Assembly (NCBI GenBank): GCA_015847255.1
Contig: JADLZK010005531.1
Coordinates: 1 to 64,000 of the forward strand
Source: Hyparrhenia diplandra
Taxonomy: Eukaryota; Streptophyta; Magnoliopsida; Poales; Poaceae
Direction: 5' to 3'
Length of the DNA: 64,000 bases
The notes beneath the pieces are model-generated. The model was not told where the DNA came from. It saw only the letters and a program-made list of their open reading frames with translations, and made no database searches. Made by a program: the position numbers and the translations under genes. Shown in pieces: positions 1 through 12,225 of this stretch. Position 1 is the stretch's first letter; every line of letters starts with the position of its first letter.

Positions 1-970
1 CGCTGCGCGCACGACACCCATAGCGGCGGCGCAGCCCGACCAGCACAGCGCGTGGCGGCCCGTGACCTTCCCCAATCTCGCACCGTCAGGATAGCGCAGG
101 GGAGGCAGAGCCTTTCCAAACCGGCGGCGGCGGCCCATCCCCTTGGCCCTCCATGCCCGACCGCGGTGTCCTGTCCCCTCCACCCAGGCACGATGGCCTC
201 TCCACGTTTGGGGCGGCGGCGTATCTCTCCATCAAGGGGCCATCGCGGCTGCATCTCCACATCCATCGACATCACAGGGCGCCGCGACCTTCCTCTCCCC
301 ACCGCGACAGAGCGATCTTCATGTGTCCGGTGCCGGCGGCTTCTATCAGGCGGGCGAGTATCGATCCTGTGATGGCTTTGATGGCAGACGTATCAGGTGC
401 TGGATCACGCGTGGCACCACCAATCCGGCGCCGCCTGCATTGTCTCCGACGTCGTCCCGCGTGCTGCTCGGGATCCCCACGCCCACGCGGCTGTCTCTAC
501 CGAACACCTTGCGTCGGGTCGCCTGCACCTCCTGTCGGCTCCCGCCAAGTAGCAGGTCCATCGCGTTGCAGCCCGCGTGCACAGGCTCCACCGAGAAGGC
601 TGCGGCCTGCAGAAATCCCGAGGTATGCATTCCCAATCCTTTCTGTTGGATCAGTAAATTCATTTCGATCTAATTTGATTACAGGTACGGTTGAGCCACT
701 CCAACGAACAAGCACTGCGGAATGCAGAATCAGATAGCAGAATGCAGAATCAGATAGTGCGGTTCTTCTCAAATCTATTACTCATATTTTGTATGATGAT
801 ATACTCTTTCCATATATTTTGTATGATAGTATACTCTTCCATAAACACGTACTTATGATCATACTCCTCCTATATGTATCAGTACAACATAAAAAAAATA
901 TATGTACGTTCGCAAACTCCTTTGATAATGTATATGTACTCATATCCGTATACTACCTCATTAATATATA
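1..970. other. No recognisable gene; GC-rich left edge grading into AT-rich DNA
   Basis: The first 650 bases are GC-rich with several overlapping short open frames on both strands, as expected of random GC-rich DNA. No frame shows a family motif, and none is joined to another by convincing splice sites. From about 740 the sequence becomes AT-rich and contains a small direct repeat, two copies of a tract reading CATATTTTGTATGATA. It could be the edge of a gene or transposon lying outside the window. Confidence 0.4.
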
Positions 971-1230
971 TCCTATCTATTACTAAAGATTTCTCTCAAC
1001 ATAAGCTATCCACGTCACTAGAAGTTGCAATTATAGCCAACAACACGTGTAATTATGATAGTTTATCTTCATCTAGTAACATGCATTTAATTAGTTATCC
1101 ACAATGATGTACATCAAACTATTCACTAAAATTAATTTAAAATGATTTCATTCAACAATAAATATCATTAGTCTAATTTTTTTAAAAAATTATTGAAATC
1201 TCCGCTGCAACGCGTGGGGTATTCACATAG
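971..1230 (+). mobile_element. Short non-autonomous Helitron (about 260 bp)
   Basis: The segment begins TCCTATCTATTACTAAAG directly after an A. It ends with a GC-rich stretch, CTGCAACGCGTGGGG, then ATTCACATAG followed by T. A TC 5' end and a CTAG-like 3' end preceded by a GC-rich palindromic core are the Helitron hallmarks, and this GCAACGCG core recurs in small grass Helitrons. The terminal tetranucleotide is ATAG instead of CTAG, so this copy is probably old. It encodes nothing. The call rests on recalled consensus, not a search. Confidence 0.5.
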
Positions 1231-3951
1231 TTTATCTAACAGCCGGGTGTTGTTATACTCACCTGGCTGCCGTATTTCTTTTTCATTCGGCCAGTTTCAT
1301 TCACAAAATATAAGCGTAACTAGCTATGAAGGCCCTTATATGAAGTGTACTCCTATGTTTTAGACCTATCACGAGGACCCCTTTTCTTTTTGGTTTTATT
1401 TTTCTATTTTCAGTTTTTTTTTCCTTTATCCATTCGTTTCACGAATTTAATTTACTTGTAAATAGCATTTATTTTATTCTGATCATTTTTATATATTTTT
1501 TTTTATTTATGTACTTGGCCCTTCTACATGTTTATAGTATCCATGAAATATTCTATGTTGTATTTGTTGTACGTTAGTATCGATATGATGTTCATTACAT
1601 ATTTTCGATTGATTGTACAATAAGTATGAGATGTTCCATGGTATTATCTGGACTATTCATATAGTATTCATGGGATGTTTTACTATGCTTTTTATTGTTC
1701 ACACTGTACCATGAGATTTTTTTTTCTAATTCATTTTCCTTTCTCTTTTTATTTTTTATATTCAATTATAACTTTTAATGTTGTTACTTTTATTTTAAAT
1801 TATTATTTTGTTTTATATTTTCATTCATGGTGTGTTTTGCAATGTCCTGATAGTACCCGCGAGATGTTCCATGATATTATATTTTCATTGTTACCTATGT
1901 AATGTTCCATGATATATTTTGGCATGTTTCTAAAAAAAAAAAAAGATATATTTGGCGTGTTTAAATAGTACTGATGTAAGTTGCACGACGCATTTTCATG
2001 ATGTATATTTTTTATTATTCATGAGATGTTCTATAGTGCATTTTAGTTTATTTGCAAGGTTTATTTATCAATTTATATTACTAAAATACTTTTCATCAAA
2101 ACGGTTTTTGAGCCTGGAGTGCACCGTGTTGCAGTTCCTTTTTTTGCGCTGTCATGAGCATTTAGAACTGTAGCTGCTTGGGGTTAACGTGTCCCCCTGG
2201 CTGTCTTTGTTACTAAACTGTAGTGCCTGGGGTTAACATGTCCCCCATGGCTGTTCTGTTTTTGAACTCCTCTATTTTCTTTGCCTGAACATTCTCAAAC
2301 TTGTTGTATTTCCGTTTTTAAGTAATGGAAATGGGGAAGGCCCTTGTTCGAAAAAAACGGTTTTGAGAATCTAAGACGGAAAATGTATGATTATTGTTTG
2401 AGAAGGAAAATCTGACTACAACAAATAGTTTAGATAGAAGGTATAACAGTGTTTTTCCTTACTTCATTCACAACGTCTCACCTTATCACTAGGTGAATCG
2501 ATCGATCGATCACCCGGGAAGTGGCTTGGGCCGCAGCCCACATTAGAATAAGAGAACAAAGAGCAGGTCGCTAACGACATACGGCTCGCATTGGTGGCAT
2601 GGACAATTTTTGGCCCAGTGTTGCCTCCGGTTCTTGTTATTTATGCTCAAAATTCAGAGTTGTGTCGTCAGGCAAACCTTGACCACTGCTAACGCCTAAA
2701 GCCATTGGCAGGAACAAAGCAGCACACGCACATGCTCCCCGCGCGCCACGTTTATCCACGTTTCCAGCGGAGCTGCAGAATCACGTGCAATGATCATCTG
2801 ATTTGTGACCTGTAAATTACTCGTTACATACTCCTACCTCTGTTATGCCCTTCAGATGCAATCGCGTCGGGTTTTTTTTTTTTTTATTTTTTTTGTTTGC
2901 CAACCAGAACCAGGTCATCATTGCATTGTTGCATGCAGCTTTACAACCAGCCGAAGTGCAGAGGTAGTTTCGCCCTGGACTCTTGTGCATCTGCATCGCG
3001 TAGCTCGCCCGCTTCGTTGGACGCCTCCGATTCTGACTTCGCGATTGCCGCCGCTTCCAAAGACCCTCTGCTTTCAACGGACGCAACGGATCCTTTTGGG
3101 CAAAAAAAAAAATTGAAGCTATCCGACAAGAATTTGGCTGCCCTTGCAGACTTGCAGTTGCAGCGATCTGTCTATGCGCGTTGCGAGTCAGTGCATTCAT
3201 GTCATCGTTAAGACTTTCTATATCCTCTGCCTCAAGAACTCTTACTCCAGTTACTGTCAGGTTTCATGCTTAATCTATCAGCTATACTAGCTGCAGGGGA
3301 CGAATGCCATATTTACTTCTTCTTCCAAATGAACATACCTTTTTCTTACTCATTTTTTCAGAAGTTGCATGCTGGGTTCATGAATGTTCATTCGAATTCG
3401 AATGTAGCATTACTATAACCAATCACAGTACAGCGTTCAGGCTCTGCCAATCAAAGCGCCAAGGAGAACAACATACCAGTTGCCCACTAGAGTACACACG
3501 AAACACACAGGGGAAAAACGGGTAATTTTTCGTATGATTTATGTTTGCATTTTTGCAATGACCGCTAGTGTCATTTACATGTTACACGGTCAGAGTCAGT
3601 AAACAAGTCAGTAATTGGACAGTAAACACTAAACAGTAACGTACGTATGTACCTCTGTCGCGGCTGCTAAATATCCAGCCAACCAGCGGGCATCCACCCC
3701 CACACGGCCCCACCGGCCCGGTCCGGCGGCCGCCTTCCGCTTTCCGTTGCCCCGCCAGCCAGCCCACCAGCTGCCCCACGCGGGCGGCCTTTTGCGGCCG
3801 GCGCGAACGTTGCCGCTCACCAGCCACCCCCGGTTGGTCCGCCCCAGCCAGCCAGCCAGCCTGCCTGCCTGCCTCATTGCTTGGATCGCCCGCCCGGCTG
3901 TTCCGCGTCCGCCGACGCCGCGTCGAGATGTGTCCTCGTGCATGTGGCTCA
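1231..3951. other. AT-rich repeat-laden intergenic region
   Basis: No gene is supported. Between about 1620 and 2040 a motif close to GAGATGTTCCATG recurs five times in degenerate form. At 1911-1962 a poly(A) tract is flanked by an 18-19 bp duplication. At 2167-2252 a roughly 40-bp unit containing GGGGTTAAC is tandemly duplicated. A run of GATC repeats lies near 2497. An open frame at 2897-3211 on the plus strand has a serine-rich composition but no recognised domain. Confidence 0.45.
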
Positions 3952-4737
3952 TCATGACGACAACGGCACGGGCGTCGTCGCCATGGCCCCCGCGGCCGCG
4001 GTCGATTCGGTGGCGAAGGTGAGGCCGAGGGTGATGAGCGCCGTGACCACGACAAGGGCCGCCGCGCCGCCGAACACGCCGCTCCTGGCCACGTAGCAGT
4101 CGCCGTCCATCCACCCGCGCCCGTACCGCTGCCCGTGGTTCATGCTCGCCGCTGTCGCCAGTAGGATCACGGCCACCGCGAAGCTCAGCCTGCATCATCC
4201 GCGCAAACCACACCGAAATTCAGTTCACTCCACGGTGCTCTGTTTGTACGCATTATTCGTCGGCCGTCGTCACGGTCATTTTTTTTACTCTATACGTAAC
4301 GTACCATGAGAGGACTAAAAGGGAGACGAACGCGACGCGCCCTCTGGCAGCGGAGCTCTTCCTGGGCTTGCCAGCGCACACGGTGGTCACCGCCGCCGTT
4401 GTGCCCACGAGCTGCGCCACGAAGAGGAAGGCGATGGCGGCGACGCCCAGCTCGAAGGCGGAGCTCTTGGGCAGCGAGCAGAGGCTGCCGTCCAGCTTCA
4501 TGTCCTTCTCCTGCGGCGCACACGCAAACGAAGGCACACCCCATCAGATCCGGGAACGCGGGATTCTCGCCGAATTACAAGACGAAGAGCACGACGGAGG
4601 GTAGGGGGGCGGCGGTACCGTACCTTGACCTTGCGGAATTCCGCGGCGAGCGAGCAGGAGAAGGCGATGATGCTGAGGAGCACGACGATGCCGCAGATGG
4701 CGGCGCGGCAGGACGGCCCGCTGCTCCCCTTCTCCAT
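3952..4737 (-). CDS. DUF1218 family four-transmembrane protein (MODIFYING WALL LIGNIN-like)
   Basis: Three exons read on the minus strand: 4737-4624, 4510-4305 and 4189-3952, all with GT-AG introns and consistent phase, giving about 185 residues. The first exon has an N-terminal hydrophobic segment (residues about 12-32) after MEKGSSGPSC. The second opens with a cysteine-bearing loop (LDGSLCSLPKSS) followed by a TM helix (LGVAAIAFLFVAQLVG) and continues into a third helix. The third carries the end of helix 3, a GRGWMDGDCYVARSG loop and helix 4. This cysteine and TM layout is that of plant DUF1218 proteins, a family that includes MWL1/MWL2, which affect wall lignin. The exact role of this copy is unknown. 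The ATG at 4737 is the only start that supplies the first helix. Confidence 0.85.
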
Positions 4738-7448
4738 CGCTCCGTCCGTGCTTGCCCACCTAGAATTCGACTAATAATTCCGCTAGCTCTCGCCTGTCTG
4801 CTGCTGCCTCTGTCTCGTTGGAAGCACTGGCGCAAATAATTGGCCGTGTCATCTGAGCCTATCTCGACGTATAAATGAAAGGAATTTCCACGAACAGGTC
4901 ACGGTGAGACGGCGAATACTAGGAGCCGCGCGGCGCGTTGAATCAAGCAGGGTTGGTGGACTGCGGAAGATGATTATAGAAGAGGAAAAGAGAAGGAGAT
5001 ACGGCCTGGATGCTAAACAATCACATCACATGGACACGTCCACGCACAGACTAGTTTAGCAATTTTCTGGTGGCGTAATCGAAGGCGGGGAGAGGAGTGG
5101 GGGCTGGAGGAGGAAGAAGAAGAAGAAGAGGAGGAGGGAATCGGTAAAGGAAAGGAGGCTCTGAATTCGGATCCCGGCATGCTGATCGAGTGGCTGGACG
5201 AATTGACCGCTTGGGTGGCGGGTTAGCTTGGTCAGCCAGATAGGACCTGTCTAGGGAAGGTGAGAGAGCTAGGAAAGCCAGCACGGAAAGAATCATGCGT
5301 CATCGTCGTGGGCTCGCCGGGGCGCTCTCGAATCGCCCCGCACCAGTAGCCACTACCCGCGCGATGCTGCAGTTGTATATTTATTATTGTGCTATTAATG
5401 CCTGATGCAAATTTTTAGCGTCGCCTTTTTTAAGCCACACGTGTCGTGTCATGATCGATTTGCCCGTAATGGCCAGGGAACACATGAATTGGTGGCGAAT
5501 TGGTGGAAAGCCGAAGGGAAACAGACTTGAGAAAGACCGGGAGAACGACAGGAGCAAACAGCAGGTGCGAGGAATCGCCGAATCGGCATGAACTCGGCAG
5601 CACGCTCCTTTGCACCTTTCAGCTTTCTTCTCTTGCCGTTGTCTTTGCGCCGGGGGCACGCAGCGCGACTGCGATGCGACGTGGAGTGGCGCCGTGGCAA
5701 CGTCCTCTCCGGCCATTCTCGGCGGTTGGGCACGGGCTGAGCCCTCACGCCCCTGGTAGATGCGGAGCGCCGATGCATACGATGCAAGGTCATGCAAGGT
5801 CCTGCTCCCTGCGCTTGGGCCCCGCTACGAGGTGGAACATCTCTCAGGTGGTCCCCGGCGCCGCCGGCCGGCCGGTCTCCTCTCCTCATGGGACTTCGCC
5901 GCTTGCGGATTACGGAAGTGCGCATGTGGCCGGTGGCCGAACGGCAAGTGACTGCTGCCTTCTTCTCACCATCACCAGCGATTCGTCCAAATTCGGAGGC
6001 CGTTTCTTGGGCCCCGGCCGGCGGCTGCGCACCGCGCGTCACGTCGGCGGGACGAACGCCTGCGCGCACGGCTTTCCGTGTCGCTCGTCGCCGACCCTCC
6101 ACCGTGCCGTTGACTTGACCGATCCGTAGTGGCGGGCGGCGCGACAGGATCGCACGCCATGCAGAATGATTGCTCTTGCTCAAATGGACGATGCTATAGC
6201 TCCACCAACGGTTGACACTTTGACCGTCTAATCATAAATCCATGCTCCTTGTAAGCGAAGGAAGCCGCAGTCCGACATGGACTTCTTATCCGCACCAGCA
6301 CATTCCATTCCACGTAGCCCGCCAACAACGAAACCGTCGCCCGCCCGCCCGCCACCATTGCATGGCATCGCTCGGTCTCCAAGGATGGACCATAGCCCGG
6401 ATGAACATTACCCGCAGGAATTTGATCAGGAAGTACTTCCGCCTAGGTCTCTGTTGGGTGCGTGTTGGTCGACGTAGTGCCGGTCTATTCACGATGTTTA
6501 GACGGTGGAATCGTACGGCGTCACGTCTGCCGCAAGAAGCATGATCCTGATATTATATTACTGAAAGTCTGTACACGTTTGAGGTTTATTGAGCCAAGCA
6601 AAGCATCTGTAAACAAACTATTATCCCAGTAGGCTAGTGATACCTTTTCCGGTTACCTACGGACAAGAATAATGATGCTTTCTGCAACGCCTTGTGTTGC
6701 GGCGTTGGTCACAGTCCGGATGCCAAGAGCAACTTCCTTTCTAACCATAATGGTTAGGAATATATGTTTTAAATTTTTAATTAAAAAAGTACCATCAACG
6801 ATTTCTTTAGTTAATTATATAAAATACAATTGTCATCAACTTCAGATTTCTCACTGGAGCGAGAATGGCTCTTTAAAGCGCCCACAATTACTAAAAAATT
6901 ACTGTAGAGTGAAAATGCATAGAAAGCAGTTATTTATGCACACTACTCTTCACATGATGACTTAAATAGTGAGTTTTAGAAAAAAGAACTCTTGAAGATT
7001 CTCTTAACAACAATTAAATACTAAATCATACTCTGTTTCTAAATCTCTATCCCTACCTATTGTCAAAGAGTGAATGGTTTCTTCTAACCCATTTTTTTTA
7101 TATATTCCTAAAATATCCATATGCCCTCTATATCTCGTAAATGTCAATGTTATTTTGTATACTTTAATTTGATTATTAATCATACATATTTTATATATGA
7201 TTTAAATTATGACTTATTTATATTTTTTTACTTTTATACGCATTTAGCGGATAAAATATGTATTTGATAAATATGTTATTTTGTATGTTTTATATATTAA
7301 TATCTACTTGCAAAACAATATTGTTCTTCTAAAATTATCGATAAAATGATATATAATACGTAAATAAATAGATATCTAAATGGAAAATAAAAAATCAAAA
7401 TTGGACTAACCGATACCCGAATTCTATTGATATACACGTTTTTTCTTT
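4738..7448. other. Intergenic region upstream of the DUF1218 gene
   Basis: No gene is supported. The stretch includes the presumed promoter of the minus-strand DUF1218 gene, with a GGAAGAAGAAGAAGAAG purine repeat near 5110. Several GC-rich open frames lie at 5449-6545, the longest being 244 codons on the minus strand, but they show no domain, codon bias or splice structure. From 6640 to 7440 the DNA is very AT-rich. Confidence 0.4.
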
Positions 7449-9086
7449 GGAAAAAGTCTGCACTTTGCATCCCCATCTTCCGTGAAAGTTTAATTTACCT
7501 CCCTCAAAACAAGACAAACGCTCTCCCTCGTCTATCTAAACCATGCAGATGACCCCAAAATCTGGTTTGCGCTCTGGTTTTTGCACAGCTGCCAGCCACG
7601 TCTGCTATGGGCTCCACGCTGACTCAGCCACCCAACCCTTTGATGTCGTCTGGCATTCAGCTGAAAAAATCGAGATTCATCAGCTGAAAAAAATCGAGGC
7701 CTTGGCCGGAGAAAATCAGACGGCTCTCGACTTCAAATTGGCTGGCTCCTCGAAGCCGCAACCTGTGGCCGCGCTCCTCCATGGCAGGCGTTGGAGCTAA
7801 GGCCAGGTGGGCGCGCCTGCTCGTGGCCGCGTTTAACGGCCTGCTGCTGTTGCACGGCGGCAGAGCCGCTGCTATCATTGCGCTGCCGCTGCCGGCGGCT
7901 CCTCCTTCGAGGTGCTGTGCAGTCACAGTCACAGCGGCAGCAAAGGTGGGCGCGGCCGATTTGGAGTCTAGTTTTTAATAAATTTATTTTGAGATATAAA
8001 TGTTGCACGTAAATTTTCTAAAATCATCGTTAAAACCTACGTGCTACGCGGTGGAGAGCGAGCCCGCCGCCGTTGCCTCCGTCGTCGGGTACGGGTAGCG
8101 TCTACTACTCGATAAACTATTGAGAAGCCACGCTCACGCCTGAAGCCAGAGCCGCGGTGGAGCCTCGTTTACGTGAGGACTGAGGAGCCGGGTTGTGTGT
8201 GTGACACAAGTTTACAGTACTCCAAATAAAGGGAAGGAACAATTAAGCAAATAACATGCCAAGTGATACAAATGGAGATGAGAAGTCTGACACTGACAGT
8301 GATACATGCCTGGAGATTCATGTAGTTCAGGTGATGATGAAGAAGCGGCCCAGATATATAGGAAATTTAGAGATTTCAAAACACATCGTCCAATTCAAAT
8401 GTCCTTGATTCATCTGCGTGCCTCCCTTCTTGGCCGAAGCTGCAGTCACACACCAGCAGGTTCTTTCTTCATCACCTATTAAACTATCAGCAGCACAGCA
8501 GCATCTGTCGCGTGAGTTCGTGACGCCCGGAGCAGACAGCAGAGGCATGTATTGCCGGGAGCGGCTGCACTGCCGGGAGGATGGCGTCTTCCTGAGCCCC
8601 GGCTGCGACGCCCGGGCGCACGGGACGGGCACGACGCCGACGCCGCCACCTGCCGCACTGATGCCGCCGCGCTCTGTGCTGCCTGCGACGCCGACATCCA
8701 CTCAGCCAGCCAGCTCGCACGCCGCCACAAGTCTTTCCCCGTCGCGCCATTGTTCGGCGTGCTCGCCGATGCGTTGCAACGACCCTTATCCGCCGGCGCC
8801 ACCACGAGGATTTTTATTTTTCGATGAGCGGTGGTGCGACACAATGCGAGGCGACAACAAGTCTTTTCTTTTTTTTTTTTTTTTTGTGGCTGAGTCAGCA
8901 TGTGACCCACATCCAACGTGGCTGCCAGCAGTGTTAAAACGGGACTCCAAACCAGCCATGGGGCTCACCTGCATGGTTTGAACAGGATGAAGGAGGAGGA
9001 TGTTTATGCGGTTTTTGAGATGAGGGAGGTAAATTAAACTTTCACGGAGGAATTGTGGACTTTTTTTTTTTTTTTTTTTTTTTTCC
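7449..9086. mobile_element. Transposon with about 190-bp inverted repeats carrying a gene fragment (Pack-MULE-like)
   Basis: The left end (7449-7632) starts GGAAAAAGTCTGCAC and contains CCGTGAAAGTTTAATTTACC, CCATGCAG, GCAGCCACG and GCTGACTCAGCCAC. The same landmarks occur in the same order on the opposite strand at the right end (8886-9086), which closes with a run of 24-26 T then CC. The repeats are imperfect. Long TIRs starting with G around a GC-rich captured gene segment are typical of Mutator-like Pack elements. The target-site duplication could not be resolved because poly(T) sits at the right tip. No transposase is visible, so the element is non-autonomous. Confidence 0.6.
8546..8830 (+). 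pseudogene. B-box zinc-finger (CONSTANS-like) gene fragment inside the transposon
   Basis: A plus-strand frame around 8640-8770 encodes CRTDAAALCAACDADIHSAS followed by QLARRHKSFPVAPL. That is the second half of a plant B-box: the zinc-ligand cysteines, the Asp and the His of CDADIH, and the RRH tail. The upstream half of the domain is in a different frame or degraded, and the downstream part runs into unrelated sequence. There is no CCT domain. The segment lies between the inverted repeats of the 7.45-9.09 kb element, so I infer a captured exon fragment of a CONSTANS-like gene and not a functional gene. Confidence 0.6.
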
Positions 9087-9661
9087 AATGTAGGCCCGGC
9101 CCAACCTGCTCATGCAAAAAAGTTCGGAAGCGATGGCGCGCGGACAGCGACCAAACCCAAGTGGGCTGTCGCCAGGAACTACCCATTTTTATAATGGCAC
9201 GTATAGAAAAGGCTCAAACCCAATCCGCCAGCAATTCTGACCCGCATCTCGGTACATCCCCGTATCCCGTCGCCTTTTTCGCTGCAGCGCGACGCGGCCG
9301 TGCGAGTGCGGCGCGGCGACGGTCGCTACTCCAAAATTCGTGTCGTGGGAGACTGGGAGACCATAGGTAGCGGCCCGTAGACTCCCGGAGAGCCCCAGCG
9401 CCGCCCGCGGCCTCTCCTGTTTCTTTCGTGCCGCTTCGTGGTGGCGCCCCACCACCACCTCACCTCACCACCTGTAGCAACACCACGCACGATCCATGGA
9501 CTAGACTACTCCCGCTTGGCCGGTGCCGACGACGGCGACAGCCGAAAGTCTATCCCCAACTACGCTCTGCTCCAGCGCCTCATCCGCCGCCTTGGGGTTT
9601 GTTCCGGCGCGGTGGCCGTTGACAAAGGCGGAAGGGGTTGGAGCAAGGAGCGGGATCGGCG
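9087..9661. other. Promoter and 5' leader region of the SYP2 gene
   Basis: This GC-rich stretch lies between the transposon and the Qa-SNARE start. Short CT-rich tracts such as CACCACCACCTCACCTCACC near 9447 are typical of grass 5' leaders. No TATA box or transcription start can be assigned with certainty, and no other gene is seen. Confidence 0.4.
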
Positions 9662-12225
9662 ATGAGCTTTGCGGATCTGGAGAAGGGGGCGCTCAGGGCG
9701 CCCCTCGGGAGGAAGGCAAGAGGGGGCGCCAACGACGCGCGGGCGCTCGTCTTCCAGATAACCACCGCGGTGGCCTCCTACCGCCGCCTCCTCAACTCGC
9801 TCGGCACGCCCAAGGACACCCCCACGCTTCGTGATAACCTGTCTCTCCTCGAGCCTTCTTATATGCTTGCTTTACATATTCAGCGATCAGCATAAACACT
9901 TGCGTCGTTTGCTAGCTGAAGTACTAACTAGTTAGCCTTGCCCAATTCAAGTTTGGAGCAATTAGTCTGCTCTTCTATCGATACGGTCGCTAAATCATGC
10001 CTTAAACAACATGTTGCTTTCTTTGCCCACTCATGTCGCTTTCTAATTCGCCCTATGACGATTTGATTCCCTCGCAGGCACAAGACTAGTCAGAACATTC
10101 TTCAATTGGCGAAGGATGCGAAAGATAAGCTCCAAAAGGCTGCTGAAGCTGACAAGAGCACTGATACAAGTGTCAGTAGTGTTTTCTTACTTATCTAACT
10201 ATCTAAGCTCCTTTAGTTTTGATCATTGCCATTTTTTGTATGTGTAATTCTGTTGAAGTAATCAATTGTACTAAACGTAAATTATCTATGAATTCTTCCG
10301 TCTGTACATGTATAGTACAATCTTAGCTGTCTAGGTACTCAGTGTTTTTTGTTTGTTACAGGCAGACAAGAGGATAGCTGATATGAAGCTTGCCAAAGAT
10401 TTTGCTGCGACAATGGAGGAGTTCAGGAAACTTCAGAGTCTTGCGATTCAGAGGGAGACAGCATATCAGCCAGTTGTTCCCCAGAATGCTCAGTCAAAGT
10501 AATTCCCTTCGTAATTAAATGAATCTATAATGAAATTCTTCTTATGTTTTCTATTTCCTCTCCTGACATGAAAATGCTTTAGTTCGGCACTTATGTTTAT
10601 AAATTACATTAGATACACAGGTTACTTGTAAGATGTGAAGTTGAGGTATATGGAATTGTGGATTGCAGCTATTTGCTAATTAATATATATAAAAAATACT
10701 TTGCCACAACTGTTCAAAAGAGCAAGGTTAAAGTGCAATTATGTAAGTGAACCATGCTGACAAAGGCAGGTCACACAGGATACTAAAAACTATTCATCCT
10801 TGACTTGACTTTTCTAGAATGTTCATGACAAAAGTTTTTGCATGGAAATTCAGTTGTTTATTGTCTATTGTTGTCTGTAGGCTGTAGCATTTAAAAGCAG
10901 CTCTTATTGTCTATTGGGTGTATGGAGAAAGTCATCAGTAATCAATGTGTTGCTTTCACAGATAGTAGCTATAAACGGATGTGTAGTCTATGACTTATGT
11001 TTTTCTTCTGTATCATGGCCCTATTTTTGGCCCAATATCACGGTCCTACTATTTGACTTGTAGTTTGCTTAATGGGCTTCATTTAGTGTAATCTAAACTT
11101 ACTGATTTTAATTATGCTGTTTTGTCTTTGACTGGGCTGTCTGCTAATCTTCTGTATGCTGTTGTGGTCTTTGCGGTGCAGCTATACTACAGATGACCGA
11201 AGTTCTGAATCTGGTAGTATGCTTGAGCAGCGTGCATTACTTGCTGAATCAAAAAGGTCAGTATTGAGCTATTAGCTGGTAATCAGGTGGAAGCTCAGCT
11301 GAAACTCTGTAGTGCATTAGGCAGATGTGGTTTAAATTATACATGTTAAGATATATCTGTTAACTGTTGCATTAGCTCATTTACTTAAAAACACAGGATG
11401 TCTAACTAAGCCTTATGTTCCATGGCATATTTGCCCATGAGTTTGTGGTGAAGTTTTAGGGCTTGCGCTATTTTATTAGTCGGTACAAGTGGCCTGTCAT
11501 GTTAATTTACAAGGATTTATGTCTGCACAAGATAAAGAGATCTTTAGGCTAGCAAAGAATTAATGTTTGATGGTAGTTGAGAAAAATAATGTTTGCATCC
11601 AACGAGGCTCCCCACATTGTGATATAACCTGCATGCTAAACCTGTTTTGTGAGATAAAAACTTTGATATCACTAGCAAGAATTTGTAGAATCCTATTTCT
11701 TTTTTTTCCCTAGTTTTCTGATGAACCATGTTACTCTGAAGACAAGAGGTGCTGCAATTGGACAATGAAATTGTTTTCAATGAAGCTATAATTGAGGAAA
11801 GGGAGCAAGCCATTCAAGAGATCCAACAACAGATTGGTGAAGTGCATGAAGTGTTTAAAGATCTTGCTACCCTTGTACATGCCCAAGGAGTTATAATCGG
11901 CAAGTTTTTACATTGTATTATACATCTGATGTCCTAATTTTTTGGCTTCTTAGCTAATCTGTACAATGTCCTGTTTCAGAGGAGATCGACATGAACATTG
12001 ACAATGCTGAAATAGCGACCAAAGACGCAAAGAAAGAGGTAGTCAAAGCAGCGAAGACTCAGAAATCGAACTCGTCCCTGGTAAGTTCAGACTAATGCAA
12101 ATTACTGAAGCTTTATTGCTGTGTCTATTCTGCACTTTAACAAGTCCTTTCGTTGGCAGATTTGCTTGCTTATGGTCATATTTGGGGTCGTGCTGCTTGT
12201 TGTGATTATAGTTTTGGCAGCTTGA
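9662..12225 (+). CDS. SYP22: SYP2-type Qa-SNARE (syntaxin of the vacuolar/prevacuolar pathway)
   Basis: Seven exons (9662-9840, 10078-10171, 10362-10498, 11182-11256, 11742-11899, 11980-12080, 12160-12225) join without a frame break into 269 residues, the usual size of SYP21/22. The start MSFADLEKGAL matches the family N-terminus. Residues to about 110 form the Habc-type bundle (ITTAVASYRRLLNSLGTPKD). The SNARE helix includes EVHEVFKDLATLVHAQG with the central Gln of Qa-SNAREs. The C-terminus is a single TM anchor (ICLLMVIFGVVLLVVIIVLAA). Family members drive fusion at the prevacuolar compartment and tonoplast with VTI1 and SYP5 partners. Intron 5 has a GC donor (11900-11901) and not GT. The SYP21, SYP22 or SYP23 assignment is not resolvable here. 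Confidence 0.92.

Noticed and set aside
2817..3211. Serine-rich open frames on both strands
   Set aside because: No motif, no convincing splice sites, and similar length open frames on the opposite strand.
5449..6183. 244-codon minus-strand open frame
   Set aside because: The DNA is GC-rich and open in several frames at once. The predicted protein is Arg/Pro/Ala-rich with no domain, membrane segment or splice partner.
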